Source of the DNA: Ladona fulva
Lineage: Eukaryota; Arthropoda; Insecta; Odonata; Libellulidae
DNA: 64,000 nucleotides
Direction: 5' to 3'
Assembly (NCBI GenBank): GCA_000376725.2
Contig: KZ309184.1
Span: 1 to 64,000, forward strand
Shown here: piece by piece, positions 11,801 through 22,499 of the stretch
Position numbering within the stretch: position 1 is the stretch's first letter
Layout: every line of letters begins with the position of its first letter
Notes under the pieces: generated by a model
Told to the model about the DNA's origin: nothing
Database searches by the model: none
Seen by the model: the letters and a program-made list of their open reading frames with translations, nothing else
Position numbers and translations under genes: made by a program

Positions 11801-13840
11801 ACATATTATTCTAAAGTATTCTCCAAATTAATGCGGAAGAATGTTTAACTCAATGAGAATAACTGAACCTCATTTTAATCGCTTAAAAGTATTATATTTA
11901 TATTCTCAACTCTACAGGAAAACGCAAGTTCACAGGAAATTATTTGTAAATATTTACGTTGCTATAAATAACGTTTGGTTGCTACAGACACTTAAAGATA
12001 TTAAATAGAAAACGACCATATTCCCTCACCCCTTCTTTCAAAAGCTTGTCTATTCATCCGAGGCAACAATGACGGTTGCCGTAGCGAGTGCAGAAAAAGC
12101 AGAAAATGTCCATTAAATTTCGAAATAAAAGTAAAATTATTAAAAAATTGGACCTTAAAACGTTTAAACGCGGCAAAAATAAAATTCGTTGCACATTTTA
12201 CCTTCGAATGAACAAAGTTTAACGGAAATACGTTCAAAATTAGATATTTTAATTAATGAAGAAAGAAATCCTTGCAATCTCGAAAAGGAAAAATCGCATG
12301 TAATCTTACGGAAACACATTTTAAGCTCCGGGGTTCGACTCCGGGGATGAAAACAAGTAAGACGGGGTTTCCAGTAATTATACATATAAATTTAACCGTT
12401 TCTGAGATACAGAGGGGGACGGACAGACGGACGGACACTTGGGAAATTATATATAATATGATCTTCAATATATACAATAAGATGCATTAGTATGGAGATT
12501 AACTGTTATCTTCACTTTGAAAGATCATTATAATACCGGGTCATAAAGTGAACATTAGTTAAAATATATTTTAACCATACAATGTAATACTAAGCTCAGG
12601 AGTAAAAATATCTGCCCCTTTAAGTAAACCGACTATGGTTTCTGTTACATTGGTAAAAAAAGTACCTTTTGGAAACATCATAGAAAATCAATTCATATTT
12701 TCAGATTGCTTAGAAAAGAAATTCGTTCTTCCTTGGGTGGACATTTTCATCTTTTACTATGGCTTTATCACCACCCTCCCAGGGGTGAGAGTACCAGGGT
12801 CCAGGTAAATGCTGTCAAGGCAATTCAGATATGTTTCTATAGAAATTGTTTTCGAGTTTCGTGATTTGTAACGTATGAAAATCCTCGGGCTACGTGACTC
12901 ACGAGATTAATTGGCAGTAATTCATTAAACTCTGCCAAGGGGAAACGGAAATGAAAAAAAAAAAACTGACGGGACCGGGACTTTAACCAGGGTTTCCCAA
13001 TTGCTGGATGGTTACTCTGACAACTGAGATATTGGGGGATTTTCCTAGGTGAACGCCTTTACGTGATAAGTCACGTAACATGCGAACCCTTTCCTTTGTC
13101 GTTAAACTCTGTTGAAGTCATCCAACTCGGTTATTGAATGAACGAACATTGCGCCTATTAGTAAAATTCAAACTTGTGTATTTTTTAAAAGACGCTGCAG
13201 CAAGTATTTACATTTACGGAGGAAACAAAACTACAGATTCCGCGAGATGATTGATTTTTCTTCCATTACTGAGGTCATTACGCTCATTTTCTACGTCTAA
13301 GTACCCTGCAAGCCGTCTTTCGGTGAGTGGCAACATGACTACACTTCCCTAATTGATTACTTTTGATTATCGTTCGTGGAAAAAATGAATTCATGAATCT
13401 ATTTTCCTGATCTTCCTCGCAGTATCTACCTATGTGACATGGTGGACGCATTCTATCGGCTACGTCATTCATGAACGTGCTTACTTATCTGAACTTATTT
13501 AATAAATTCATACTTTGTTTAAATCTTCCTACATCTAATTTTACTTCTTTATTGAAATCTTCTGACTCATTTCCTACGATAAAGAATAGATAGAATCCAA
13601 AATTAAATACGTCTTCCAGGAGACGCCTCCGAAGAACGCAAAAACTCGTACTTGCACAAACACTCACCTCTCCCACCATTCTGACAGAAAGGATATTTCC
13701 GTCCAGATAAAAGTCATGTTCGGAAACTGGACCATTTTGTCGACCATGTTGTCCAGAATCTGCCTCGTCTGGTAATGGAAATAGCTGTCAAATGTCCTCA
13801 GCCAGCCGGGATCATTGTGCGAGTGAGGAACCACTATCAC
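3054..13840 (-). CDS. MAN2A: Golgi alpha-mannosidase II (GH38), 5'-partial, five resolved exons
   Basis: This enzyme trims two mannoses from GlcNAcMan5GlcNAc2 in the Golgi lumen, the step that commits N-glycans to complex or paucimannose forms. Exons 13840-13668, 10560-10427, 8581-8348, 6664-6570 and 5861-3054 join in frame (phases 0,2,1,1,0) to 1147 codons plus TGA. Counting from the first resolved residue, the zinc motif PHSHNDPGW gives H8 and D10; GWAVDPFGH gives nucleophile D122; PLGDDFRY gives the acid/base D at 271; QHHDAITGT gives the zinc His at about 422. The H8-D122 spacing of 114 equals H90-D204 in the fly enzyme. TGGWVMTDEA and the PHSHND form mark the Golgi class rather than the lysosomal one. 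The tail, transmembrane anchor and stem (roughly 100-165 residues in relatives) are missing, so upstream exons must exist. The resolved part is about 170 residues longer than the matching part of the human enzyme. Paralogue IIa or IIb cannot be decided. Confidence 0.95.
4137..4274 (-). other. Acidic low-complexity insertion in the mannosidase beta domain
   Basis: Between the conserved SGAYLFMPDPNA block and the strand beginning IIITSGPVASEL there are about 45 residues. They are almost all D, E, G, N and S (starting DEEEEGAEEDD) and end with a short basic run (GRRPRKHRR). Fly and human enzymes have only a few residues in this loop. It stays in frame, so it is probably a surface loop rather than an error. 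The reading is direct; any role (binding, pH or calcium effect, or none) is unknown. Confidence 0.85.
5862..6569 (-). other. Intron D-E of the mannosidase gene
   Basis: A 708-nt intron with GT at 6569-6568 and AG at 5863-5862. It is AT-rich, holds no coding sequence, and contains the perfect hairpin at 6418-6447. Confidence 0.9.
6418..6447. repeat. Perfect hairpin, 12-bp stem
   Basis: CAATTGCGTCCC at 6418-6429 is exactly complementary to GGGACGCAATTG at 6436-6447, with a 6-nt loop. It lies in an intron and may be the centre of an old fold-back element. Confidence 0.85.
6570..6664 (-). CDS. MAN2A: alpha-mannosidase II exon D (95 nt)
   Basis: This short exon is too small for a simple open-frame search. 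The acceptor tactttcag sits above 6664 and the donor CAG|gtaaat below 6570. After TT it holds 31 codons, ending in FDIYSIKHSCGPHPQ. This matches the YDIPHTCGPDPK block of animal mannosidase II, and the joined sequence continues directly into VCLAFDFRR of the last exon. One other frame has a stop; the third is open but unlike the family, so this reading is secure. Confidence 0.93.
6665..8347 (-). other. Intron C-D of the mannosidase gene
   Basis: About 1.7 kb of AT-rich intron with canonical borders. The only structure seen is the fold-back at 7944-8020. Small open frames here are AT-rich shadows. Confidence 0.9.
7944..8020. repeat. Intronic fold-back, 32-bp arms
   Basis: Arms 7944-7975 and 7989-8020 are complementary with about five mismatches around a 13-nt loop. 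The core is ACGTGGTTTAA / TTAAACCACGT. It is probably a small MITE remnant. Confidence 0.75.
8348..8581 (-). CDS. MAN2A: alpha-mannosidase II exon C: catalytic nucleophile exon
   Basis: The exon is 234 nt, with acceptor tttcgcag above 8581 and donor CAG|gtaac below 8348. The first two bases complete a glycine (LIEG|HQWM). It carries GWAVDPFGHGSTMPYLL, whose Asp (codon at 8525-8523) is the nucleophile that forms the glycosyl-enzyme intermediate in GH38, then IQRIHYAWKQW and the FIWKQGWE block. The last base, G, is completed by TT of the next exon to give valine. Confidence 0.95.
8582..10426 (-). other. Intron B-C of the mannosidase gene
   Basis: About 1.85 kb with canonical borders. It contains one copy of the dispersed repeat family D near 8918-9000 and otherwise unremarkable AT-rich sequence. 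Confidence 0.9.
8918..9000 (+). repeat. Dispersed repeat family D, partial copy
   Basis: It shares the module GGCAGGTTTTTCGCACC, then GTGGGTGTTTCTCCGC and TGAAAATATTTTTCTGGGA, with copies near 27.4, 37.2, 39.9 and 49.35 kb. The 3' hairpin end is not seen here. Confidence 0.55.
10427..10560 (-). CDS. MAN2A: alpha-mannosidase II exon B
   Basis: The exon is 134 nt. The acceptor ttttgcag precedes 10560 and the donor G|gtatac follows 10427. One base completes the split serine codon, 44 codons follow, and one G is carried forward. It encodes the helix KRRVVKRLVEDGRLEI and the family signature TGGWVMTDEATSHLYAMLDQLIEG, which separates Golgi mannosidase II (GGWVMxDEA) from the lysosomal enzyme. An alternative frame contains a stop, so this frame is fixed by the neighbours. 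Confidence 0.94.
10664..10698. repeat. Perfect palindrome, 16-bp stem with 3-nt loop
   Basis: TTTAATTTTATCATTG (10664-10679) is followed after ATG by its exact reverse complement (10683-10698). It lies about 100 nt upstream of the exon B acceptor on the transcribed strand, so a pre-mRNA hairpin could form there. Confidence 0.9.
12292..12436 (-). repeat. Dispersed repeat C, copy 1
   Basis: Its reverse complement reads CCGTCCGTCTGTCCGTCCCC, then TCTCAGAAACGG, a GTTTTCATC-like block, a B-box-like TCGAACCCC and GTGTTTCCGTAAGA. The same order is seen at 29388-29556 on the plus strand. Class unknown. Confidence 0.6.
12932..13095 (-). mobile_element. tRNA-derived SINE, rearranged (opposed head and tail)
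   Basis: On the minus strand a tRNA-like head (TTAAAGTCCCGGTCCCGTCAG followed by T-rich and CATTTCCGTTTCCCC) matches the SINEs at 35065 and 53664. The adjoining 13037-13090, however, carries the family's distal tail (GGGATTTTCCTAGGTGAACG) in the opposite, plus orientation. That fits an inverted dimer that lost its centre. Confidence 0.6.
13668..13840 (-). CDS. MAN2A: alpha-mannosidase II exon A: zinc-site exon
   Basis: The exon is 173 nt and phase 0 at its 5' end. The acceptor is ctctttacag just above 13840, the donor AG|gtgagt just below 13668. It encodes VIVVPHSHNDPGW at the start, the first conserved block of the GH38 barrel, including two zinc ligands (H8, D10). It runs through FIWTEISFLSEWWER, the conserved second strand. 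Its first codon lies inside the catalytic domain, so it cannot be the initiating exon. Two bases (AG) carry over to complete a serine with the next exon. Confidence 0.95.
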
Positions 13841-14078
13841 CTGTAAAGAGCAAATATCGACAATTAGTCATGATAAGGTAATATAATAGATAGTATATAA
13901 TAATAGAGCGCAATAGTAGGCAGAATAATTTTAGAAGAATTAAATGCCCCCTATTGCCCAAGAATTTCTTCGTCCATTAAATCTTTGACAAACCGTGATA
14001 TTATAATATTTGACCCGAAGATTTTCTATGCATAACTTATGACACTCTTAAGTTTTGGCCGCCTTTTTCTAATTTGTT

Positions 14079-14303
14079 TGTAATTACGGAGGCGGCCGGT
14101 AGAGTAGGAAGGTTCCCGGAAGCGGGAGGTGGAGGGGGAGTCCGAGTGGAGGAAAGCAGGAGATTGGCGGGCAGAGAAGGCCGGACCGCGGGCAGGAGTG
14201 CTGTCTCTCGCTGCGAGCCTCATTTTCTTTCTTGTATTGCTTCATTGTAAATATTGAATATATTTTTTTTTGTTTAAAAGCCACGAACCCGGGGCACGTT
14301 ACA
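14079..14303 (+). mobile_element. LTR-like segment (possible solo LTR, Ty3/gypsy type)
   Basis: It begins TGTAATTACGGAGGCGGCC and ends GGGGCACGTTACA, so the termini are TGTAA...TTACA. A G/C- and purine-rich 5' half is followed by a T-rich block and AATATATTT, as in insect gypsy LTRs. No target duplication or primer-binding site is evident, so it may be a truncated or chimeric copy. Confidence 0.4.
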
Positions 14304-14460
14304 AACTCTCAGTCCCCTGTCGACAAAAAGGGTAAAAAGTGCCTGCTTGTCAATCGCATCCATTTCAAGGAATGGAACTCACCTACAACTCACACCCTGC
14401 CACACGCCGAAAGGCGGCTTGCAGGGTATTTATGTAGATGTAGATGTACACAGCTCCTTT
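14304..14460 (+). mobile_element. LINE 3' end, copy 1
   Basis: It ends CCACACGCCGAAAGGCGGCT TGCAGGGTATTTATG, then GTAGATGTAGATG. This short hairpin plus an ATGTAGATG-type tandem tail also closes the LINE copies at 15.7, 49.5 and 55.5 kb. The reading HTLPHAERRLAGY recurs as HSLPHAERRIAGY at 49.55 kb. Only the 3' end is present. Confidence 0.6.
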
Positions 14461-14808
14461 AGTCCAATCTATCTCTCTCTGATGCGAGTAAATGAGCGGA
14501 TATGAAAAGGTTCATAAATCAGGTTTAATAATACGAAGGTAAAGGTTAAAAACTCACGTTTTCTAAAAGTTTAAATCACTGTCCATAACTATCAAAACGA
14601 AATATTCAAGTATCATTTACAGCGACTGTTTGCACCAAAGTTTTACCCACTGGTTCCATACAGTTGCGAATTGTGGAATATCCAGAAATATCGAAATAAG
14701 TTAATTCAACTGTAATCATTCATTCTTCACGTTTGATAGTTGAATACCACAAAACCTAGCCATCTTTATTCAAAATCCCAACTATGAATAGAAATAGAAC
14801 AGATGAAC

Positions 14809-15730
14809 TTGCTCCTTATTTATATCAACGATATAGTGGACAACGCCAAAGGTAAGGTACACTCTTATACAGAAAACATATATACAGAAAAATTAAAAAG
14901 GTGGAAGATAAGCCCATATTACAGTGCGACGTTATTTCTAAACGGTGTTAAGATTGGCGGCTCGGTTTGAACGTAGGAAAATGTGTAGCAATGAGCATGA
15001 CCCGCTCCCCGAACCGTAACCTAAGCCATATGATATTATCATATTAGTGGTGCAACGTTAGAATTCGAAAGTCAGTAAAAATATTTAGGAGTCCTTTTCA
15101 GTAGTAGCTTATCGTTTAATGCACATTCAAGATGAATGTGCATTTCCTTTCATCACATGTGTGATGTAGTGGGGTCAGCTGATAGGACTTGGAGGCTATG
15201 TAACTGCATTCTCAGGGGTAGTCAATCGAGTGTGAAAGAGATGGCTTACTTCTCGCTCGTTCGTCCGTTGCTTGATTATCTCTGCGCAGTATGGAATACA
15301 CATGAGAAGGGTCTGATGTTGGAGCTATAGCGTGTACAACGCAGAGCGTCTTGTTTCGGTGATGGAGATTATAGTTTCAATAGCAGTGTATCAGAAATTA
15401 TTCCCTCGGATGGGAATCTCTCAAGGATAAAAGAACCGAGTATAAGCACAAGTTATTTCAGAAATTTTTAAGTGCTGATTTGCACGACGAAATACGCAAT
15501 ACCGTGATTCCCGTATTCCGGGGGAGCACGATTTCCGAGATCAGATAAGACGATAAAGAGATTTCGCGAGATTGTAGCGAGAACGATTAGCTATTACTGA
15601 TCTCTTTTTCCTGATATCTTAGCATTAGGAATACCAATCAGGTAGCTTATTAATAGGTTCGGTGTTTTCACATCCTCTGTCGCACGCCATACGGCGGCTT
15701 GCGGGGTACCAATGTAAATAGAAATGCAAA
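14809..15730 (+). pseudogene. Decayed non-LTR retrotransposon (jockey/CR1-like reverse transcriptase)
   Basis: From 14809 the frame reads LLLIYINDIVDNAKGKVHSY, the block before the RT active site. The expected ADD position is degraded to TEN. Further on, AYFSLVRPLLDY..AVW and then, after a stop, RVQRRAS match the C-terminal RT/thumb region of jockey/CR1/R1-type LINEs. Frameshifts and stops show it is dead. The end (about 15660-15725) has the family hairpin CACGCCATACGGCGGCTTGC and a short ATGTAAATAGAAATG tail. It is 5'-truncated, as is usual for LINEs. Confidence 0.8.
15118..15144. repeat. Perfect 11-bp inverted repeat inside the LINE
   Basis: AATGCACATTC (15118-15128) and GAATGTGCATT (15134-15144) flank a 5-nt loop, at a point where the LINE reading frame breaks. 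It may mark a small snap-back rearrangement. Confidence 0.7.
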
Positions 15731-18667
15731 CTGCGGCGGAGACCGGCCACGGTAAAGAAGTGATTAGCGTTTCATCCCCAAGGTCTCGGAATCGAGTTAT
15801 TTTAGGGATTTACTTCCACTCGGAATTTCATGGTTATGGAATGGTTGTATGAGTTCCACAGCAATAATACCTATTAAAATGGAAGTAATTGAGATTGCGT
15901 TCCTGTTTCCATTAACAAGTTACGCGTATCTCACATAATAATCAAGGAAATGCATTTTATGAGGTTAACACCCACACGATTTCTTTAGGGTTATGAGAGT
16001 ATAATAATATCACGAGAAGAGAGAGGAAAGCCAACTTAAAGGGAATTTGTCTTTTACTCAGGAAGGCTCTTAGGATCTCCTTCGGCTCGTCTTAGGGAAT
16101 TCAACTCGGGAAAACAAACGGCGAGCTTGAGCATCGCTCTCTAACTTGATCGTTTCTCTCCAAACTAAAACACGCGCCATCGATGAAATTTTCCTCATCG
16201 TAAGATTTACAAACAGTTACTCAGAAGGTTAATTCCCATTTAGCCTTTACGAAGTTTAGAGATGCAGAGAAGTAAATTAAATGAAGCGAATGATATGTTA
16301 GTAATTCAGAATGTTTGATATGAGAAAGCTTTGTGTCCTATCTTGGTCTTTATTAAGACCTCAACTAATTTAACCCAAATATCTTTTCTTCGATCTAATA
16401 TGTCGTCAATTATATAAATAAACACATAAATACATTTTAAATAGAATTAGAGAGGAAAAATTCAGGATTTGTGGACGTAAAAAACCTTAATAATATCTTA
16501 GTAAAAATATATCCACCCACAAAGAATGGGGGTGTGTAAAACCTGAGCAAACACACTGATAGTAAAAGCTAAAGGCTGTGAGGGAAGCTATGTTAAGTAG
16601 GAAATCACTTGAGCAGTACCGAAATAAAACTCAAGTGAACGCAAAAATTAAATAAATTGATATAAATAGCTGTATACATTACAATATTTCACATTTAGTG
16701 AGAGAAAACAATAATAATCACGAAGAGATTAGCATTTTAAACAAAAAATTCCGAAAATTAAAATCGTTTAAAAATTGAAGTAAGAAGCTTCAAAAAAATA
16801 CTTAAGAAGCATTAAGTAAATTAAAAATACCGAATAAGACATAAAAACACTCAGCATTATGGTAAATTTGACAAGAATAAAATAAAAATGTATGGCAAAA
16901 GAAATCAAGAATGCACACAGATATGGAGAAGAGAGAGTGATAATAGCAACCAGAGAAGTAGTGCACATGGCATCAAAGATCATCAGAAGTATGAAATTCA
17001 AAACGGAGGAATGCGTTGGAAAACGTTGAGGATATTGATTTCTCTACACTATGCGGATTCATTGAGCGCTAGCTTCAGCATTCTTCCGTTGACTAACAAA
17101 CGCTTCAGCGAAAGCACTTAACCGTTCCTTTCTCCGCTCAATCTCTCCCTCGAAAACTTCCACAAGCACTTCTCCGCAATTTCGTTCGACCCTCGTTCGC
17201 TTAAATCTCCGCAACTCGGCGGAGCATTTGCTTCCATCGGCGTCCCGTTAAATGCACGTGCGATCTTTAGCGAACGCATCACTACAGGTGCCTTAAAATT
17301 CGCTGTTTGAGTGGACTGATTCGAATGCCAGAAATATATTGGTTTAGAGTACACGCCGCGGAGAATTTGTCATCTGCTTGGCGGTCGCTCAGTTAAATGT
17401 CAAAAATATCAAAAGTAAGAATGATTCGTTGAAAAAGAAAACATAATTTACGGATGAAAGCTTTTCACTTCGAATGCCTTGGAGAAAGGATTACAGAAAT
17501 GCGAATCTATTCTTTGCTGCAAAAATTTGCATAAATCCTTAACAGGAAAAATCTCCATCCTCATTAACCGTATTTAAATGACAAGGATATACAACGAGAG
17601 TTGCTCCGCTGATTTGAACGAAACAATTTTTTATGCCATAGGACATGAAATTAAACCAAAAATAAGTGGGGCCTTAGTTTTTAGTAATAATTAATTTTCA
17701 TTTCGAAAATTTCAGCCAGTTAAGCTCATACCAGAAGGGCTAGAATGATATTCTCTCACACAGAGATCCGGGGTTAGAGTCCGATTCGTGACTCTGATTT
17801 ATTTCCATTGTATTCAGATTTTCATAAAGGAGTATGAAACCACTCACTGGCGAACTAACTGTTTTGATTAATGAATTCGATCGGAACTGGAATATTAGAG
17901 CTTGGAGAGGTGGAGACAATTTAAAGTTGCGGTTTCGATCGAATCAAAAGAATGATCTTTAGTCCTTTAGTGAGTGATTTTATATATGTATATCTCACTT
18001 CAGTCATTTTTACCTGAATTTTCTTTCACTTCCCGGACCCGATCCACATGAGATTTTCTGCCATCACATTATTTATTTCTCGGCCATCCTCCCCTTTTCG
18101 GAACACACGCCGATCTCTACCACTCCGTTCCATCCTCCCTTTCCAAACTAATATAAAATACCCCTTTCTTGGTCCATGGCTTTTATGGTCCAAATTCATT
18201 CACTGTCTAACAATTAGTCTCTCACGTGGTCTATTTTGAATGCATTCAACTTATTCATATGTTTATCCTGAGGTTTCTGCTATCACGACGACGACGACGG
18301 ATAAATTCACTTCCTTCCAAAAAACTTTTTTTATAGCTCATTATTTTTCATTCATTGCTTATGATTGGCTAATGATGGAGGGCTTGAGGATTCAACTATT
18401 AGGCCGATAAAAACAGACAGCTTCTCTTTATAAAGCCAACACTCTCTGCCAATCAATACCTATGCCATCAATTAGTTCTTTCTTCAGCAATTCATCTTCT
18501 CTAAAAAAGACGTCCTAGAGCGACATCTCCTTGGAGGATTGGGCCTAGCCCGATGGCATTTACGGTGAGTGACACTTATTTGGCTTTTCGGGACCAGACC
18601 CGCTATTTCTTATTCAGATAGCTAACCATGGTTCATTACGATGCTGGTTGAAGACCGATGATAACAC
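15731..18667. other. No gene recognised
   Basis: Mostly AT-rich. A moderately GC, repeat-free island lies at about 17040-17390 and includes a CACGTG E-box near 17254. A degenerate tRNA-like segment lies near 17720-17800 (GGGGTTAGAGTCC B-box-like). A short (ACG)5 run lies at 18285-18299. No coding region with family resemblance on either strand. Confidence 0.6.
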
Positions 18668-18733
18668 CGGGAGTAGAAACCGGGACCGCCTTCACCAAAT
18701 GCGAACGCGCTACCCACAAGGCTATCCGGGGAC
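18668..18733 (-). mobile_element. tRNA-like SINE fragment, family B
   Basis: The minus strand reads CCCCGGATAGCCTTGTGGGT, AGCGCGTTCGC, then a damaged B-box. It matches the better copy at 28926 (GGATAGCCAAGTGGGAAACACGTTCGCC) in order and spacing. Confidence 0.6.
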
Positions 18734-21700
18734 CTAGTCCATCTCCTTCACCCTGTACATATATCGTTTCTTCCAACTCCATTATCAAAAGAACTTTTCG
18801 CGTCCATTCTCTCAGCCCTGATTCTCTTTCCAGTCTCAGCTATTCCCTCCATGAATGGCATCAAAACTTATAATTCTGCATCTCCGGTCAATGTATGACA
18901 TCGAAGAGAAAAACGCCGTATACCAAGTATTCCACGAGGTCTTTGCTAGTAACTTTATCAAGGACGTCAGTTCCCTTCACTTATGGAATCGACGCTAAAG
19001 AAGAATCAATTCTTGGTGGATTCATCCCAAAGAAGATCCGCTCTATAATCAAATGAAAAGACGATTTTTCCCTTCTCTCTTCGAGAAATTGAGTTTTTCG
19101 TCTCCATGAAGAAAATGCTCCCATAGATTAGGAAGAGGTTTGCTCAACAATCCACGCTTGTAATTGTGAGTTCTCTTAGAATGTAGCGGGGTCGGTCGCG
19201 GGCAGGGATGCCTACAAATGAGCTAAAGAGAAGTTGGTTCGGGAGTAGACTTGCAGAAAATGGGGAGCATCATCATCATCATCATCTTTTTTTCTATCGA
19301 CTTAGCGACGGGAAAGTGAGAGGAACAGTTACCGTTAAAATTGATCAATTTCAGAAAGATAAATACTCTACGAATGCAATATGCCTGAATCAAAGATGCG
19401 CAAGTATGTTAAAAGGGTAAACGCGACTTTATATTCTTACTTCCTTGCAGCCTTAGATCAGTGAACTTTATTCTGCTGAGCTCAACGAATAATACATTCA
19501 AAGACGCTCTTCCTCGCGGCACCCACAAGATCTACCGTACCTTTTCAACCCATTTTTAATATAAGTTTAAAAAGTTTAATAAATTGAACATTTCATTGGT
19601 TCAAAAAGGTGCAAAAGAGAAACTTATACGCATACTTCCAAGTCCTCAGATTGTTCGGTGTCATATTTCACAAGAACATAATAAAAAAATTTCAGTCACG
19701 ATAGATAATGAAAGAAATTGCACTTGCAATTAGGCGGACTAAAATGTAAGTATTAATCCGTGCTAGGAATTACTACGGCAATCGAAAAGCGTATACAAGA
19801 AGTTTCTTGGTATTGGATGGGAGTCGTTTGAACAAAATTGATTATTGGTAGGATAAACTTGCTACAACAATTAAAAATCAATACATTCTTAGAAGATGTA
19901 ATAGGTATTATGCGTCAACCACATGATATTATATTATTGAAAAGGATCTGGCGCTACGGCAATGACACTAGACCCACAGTGTCTGCCGATAGACTTTACA
20001 AGGTGGAACAAAACGTTTCCTGACATCGTAGGAAGTGGTTAAGAAATTACAGCAGGAAAATACGTTTTATACATATTCTCCTGTGGCAATTTCATGACCA
20101 CTTTTTACGGAGTTATGTGTCTACTAGCCGTTTTGTTCCGCCTTGAGAAGTCTGCCGACTGATATTGAGAGTATATAATACTAAGAATGATAGTCAACCC
20201 TGTAACATAGGGTTATGCGTCAACCTTGTAATATAGGTCGATAAGATACAGAAAGAAAGGTCGAGAAATAAATTATAGAACTGGCCGATTCAAAGATTAC
20301 TTTTTCCGTGGTTAATACGCTAAAAAAGAAAGAAAAAAAATGGAGAATACATTTATGGTGAATAGTCCTTTGCCACATGCCTTGTGGATGAGAATGACTG
20401 CTTAACGTCCTTGCAAAATTCTTTCCCGTACATAAAATTGGAAATGTGTTCGTTTCGGCAAACATCACTTTACATGTAATTACTAAATCATTCGAGTTGG
20501 AATATATGTGCCCGTGACTTTATGCAACTCTGAGCAGGTAAAAATGTGTGAATTCGATGGTAGCACAAGCTGCATATGGCAACGCAATTAATCAGTCAAT
20601 TGAATGATTGGTTTCTCTCATGGGTATAGGAAATAATGTATAATTGTATAATGTATAATTGCATAATGCAATATTTTTTTCGTCAAAGGTTTTTTGTCTT
20701 TTGAACCAACAAATTTCTCCGTTCATTTATATTAGAGCTTTACGATGTGAATTATGGTGCCCAGGGATAAAAATAACCGTCCCCAGAAAAATTATTTCGT
20801 ATCGCAAGCGTTAGCATTCCCTCTATTCGTATTTCGGAGGGAAATTATTTTCGAGGCGAAAACATGGCCGCGCAGCGTAATTAGCATCGCCTGAAAATTT
20901 AACTTGGTCGTTAGAATGGCGCATAATTTAAGGGAAGACTTGAGTTGCCTATTAAAGCTGACAGGGGAGCACTTAACCGCCTGAGACGACACCGCTAGAA
21001 AACAATTTGCGTCATATTCTTCGAGCGAAATTACGTCTTTAATTTGTCAAATGCGGCGCAAGATTACTTTGGAAATAAGAACGGACTAACCTCTTGTTGG
21101 CTTCTCAGAAGATAGCTTACCTAAATACACTTTTTATTCCTAACAAATAAGAGTAACGCCGAGTTTATACCTAATACTCTCTTTGAGGAACACAAAGGAG
21201 TCATCGAAAAAGATTTAGAGTTGACGTTGAAGAAGCAGTCGATCGTCAATTTCTTCGAAACGACTCCTGTCAACAACGATAAAGAGCGTGCTTTTGTAAA
21301 CAATGAGTCGTCTTTCAGTTGTTTCTGTTTTGGACATGCCTTATCATCCGCCTTCGTGTTCATCTCGAGGAGCTTCTTTTAACTCGCATATTAAAGCACA
21401 AACTGCCCTCATTCTCCTTTTCTCGAAGAAAGTACATGAAAGTGGCTCCAATAAAGCCTCAATTTATTTTTCAAGGTATTCAAATGGGAAATTAGGAATA
21501 TAATTAACTCCGCAATCTCCAGCGGGAGTATAGCAAAGGACGAAGGACAATTTGTAATCCACTATCTCTGCCTCTGCTTCGAGGAAGTTCCCGACGGTAA
21601 TCTCCTTAATAAATTTCCTAAGGTGTTGAGGTTGCCACGAAATTCGCCAAATAGTTTTCACCAAATCACAAGACATTCATCTCAAAAAATACTAAAAAAC

Positions 21701-22499
21701 ATGACATATACTCATTTTAAATGTGAAGAAGGTAATCTTACTTAATTAACGAAGAATTGCTTTAGAGCCGAATTTGTTTTCTGGTTTTTCTTATACCCGA
21801 AAATGATGTCGTAGCCTGGAAATTAGGAGTTGTAAAAAAATTTAAAATGTTGTAGGTATCAGAACATTCTGTGAGATTATTTGATTTGAAGTAATGAAAC
21901 AAGTTCAGAAGGAAAATTCATTAGCAGACGGAATTCATCGAATTCTGTTGACTGTTGAAGTAGTGTCAGATTTCTGCAGAAATAACTTTTACTTTTAATC
22001 TTTTAATGGTACTAACTAATATCTATTCAGGTGCAATCGAAGATGGAAACCTTTTAGAATTTTAAAACGTGACATAAGTGAGACTGACTTAAACGCATAT
22101 GAGAGTAATGAAAAGAAACAGGAAAGCAGATTACTGTCTGTATTTAAAGTATCTAGACCTAGGCGGATCCCGAATGAGGTATGAACATCTATCATTCCTC
22201 CATTAGCAACCAAAAGTTCTAGAGAAGGATTGATGCTTTCTAAGAAAGGTGAGGAGTGAGATATTTTCCTTTAATATTATTATTCTTTTTTAACTAAAAT
22301 ACTAGCAGAAGAAAAAGTCCACTCATTGAATGCTATAGTTAAATCTTTACCTAGCTTTTATAAGAATTTATTAAAATGAATGCCATTTTTCGTAATTTGA
22401 TAATTATTCAATTAGTTCTCGTGTTAGAACAAGAATGATAAAAAAGGCAATGAAGGATACATTGTTCTCAGTCCTGCGCCAAAAGATAAATGCGAATCT
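18734..22499. other. No gene recognised
   Basis: Repeat-poor. A (CAT)6 run at 19268-19286 and a short imperfect tandem of ATGTATAATTG units at 20634-20670 are the only local repeats. Open frames are short and unlike known proteins. The stretch 20740-21130 is somewhat richer in GC but uninformative. Confidence 0.6.

Larger units (their letters stand above)
10561..13667 (-). other. Intron A-B of the mannosidase gene
   Basis: About 3.1 kb with canonical borders. It contains a perfect 16-bp-stem palindrome (10664-10698), a copy of repeat C (12292-12436) and a rearranged tRNA-derived SINE (about 12932-13095). No exon is needed here because the flanking exons join in frame. Confidence 0.9.

Noticed and set aside
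19268..19286. (CAT)6 run giving a poly-His reading
   Set aside because: Ordinary microsatellite; the frame around it has no other coding signal.
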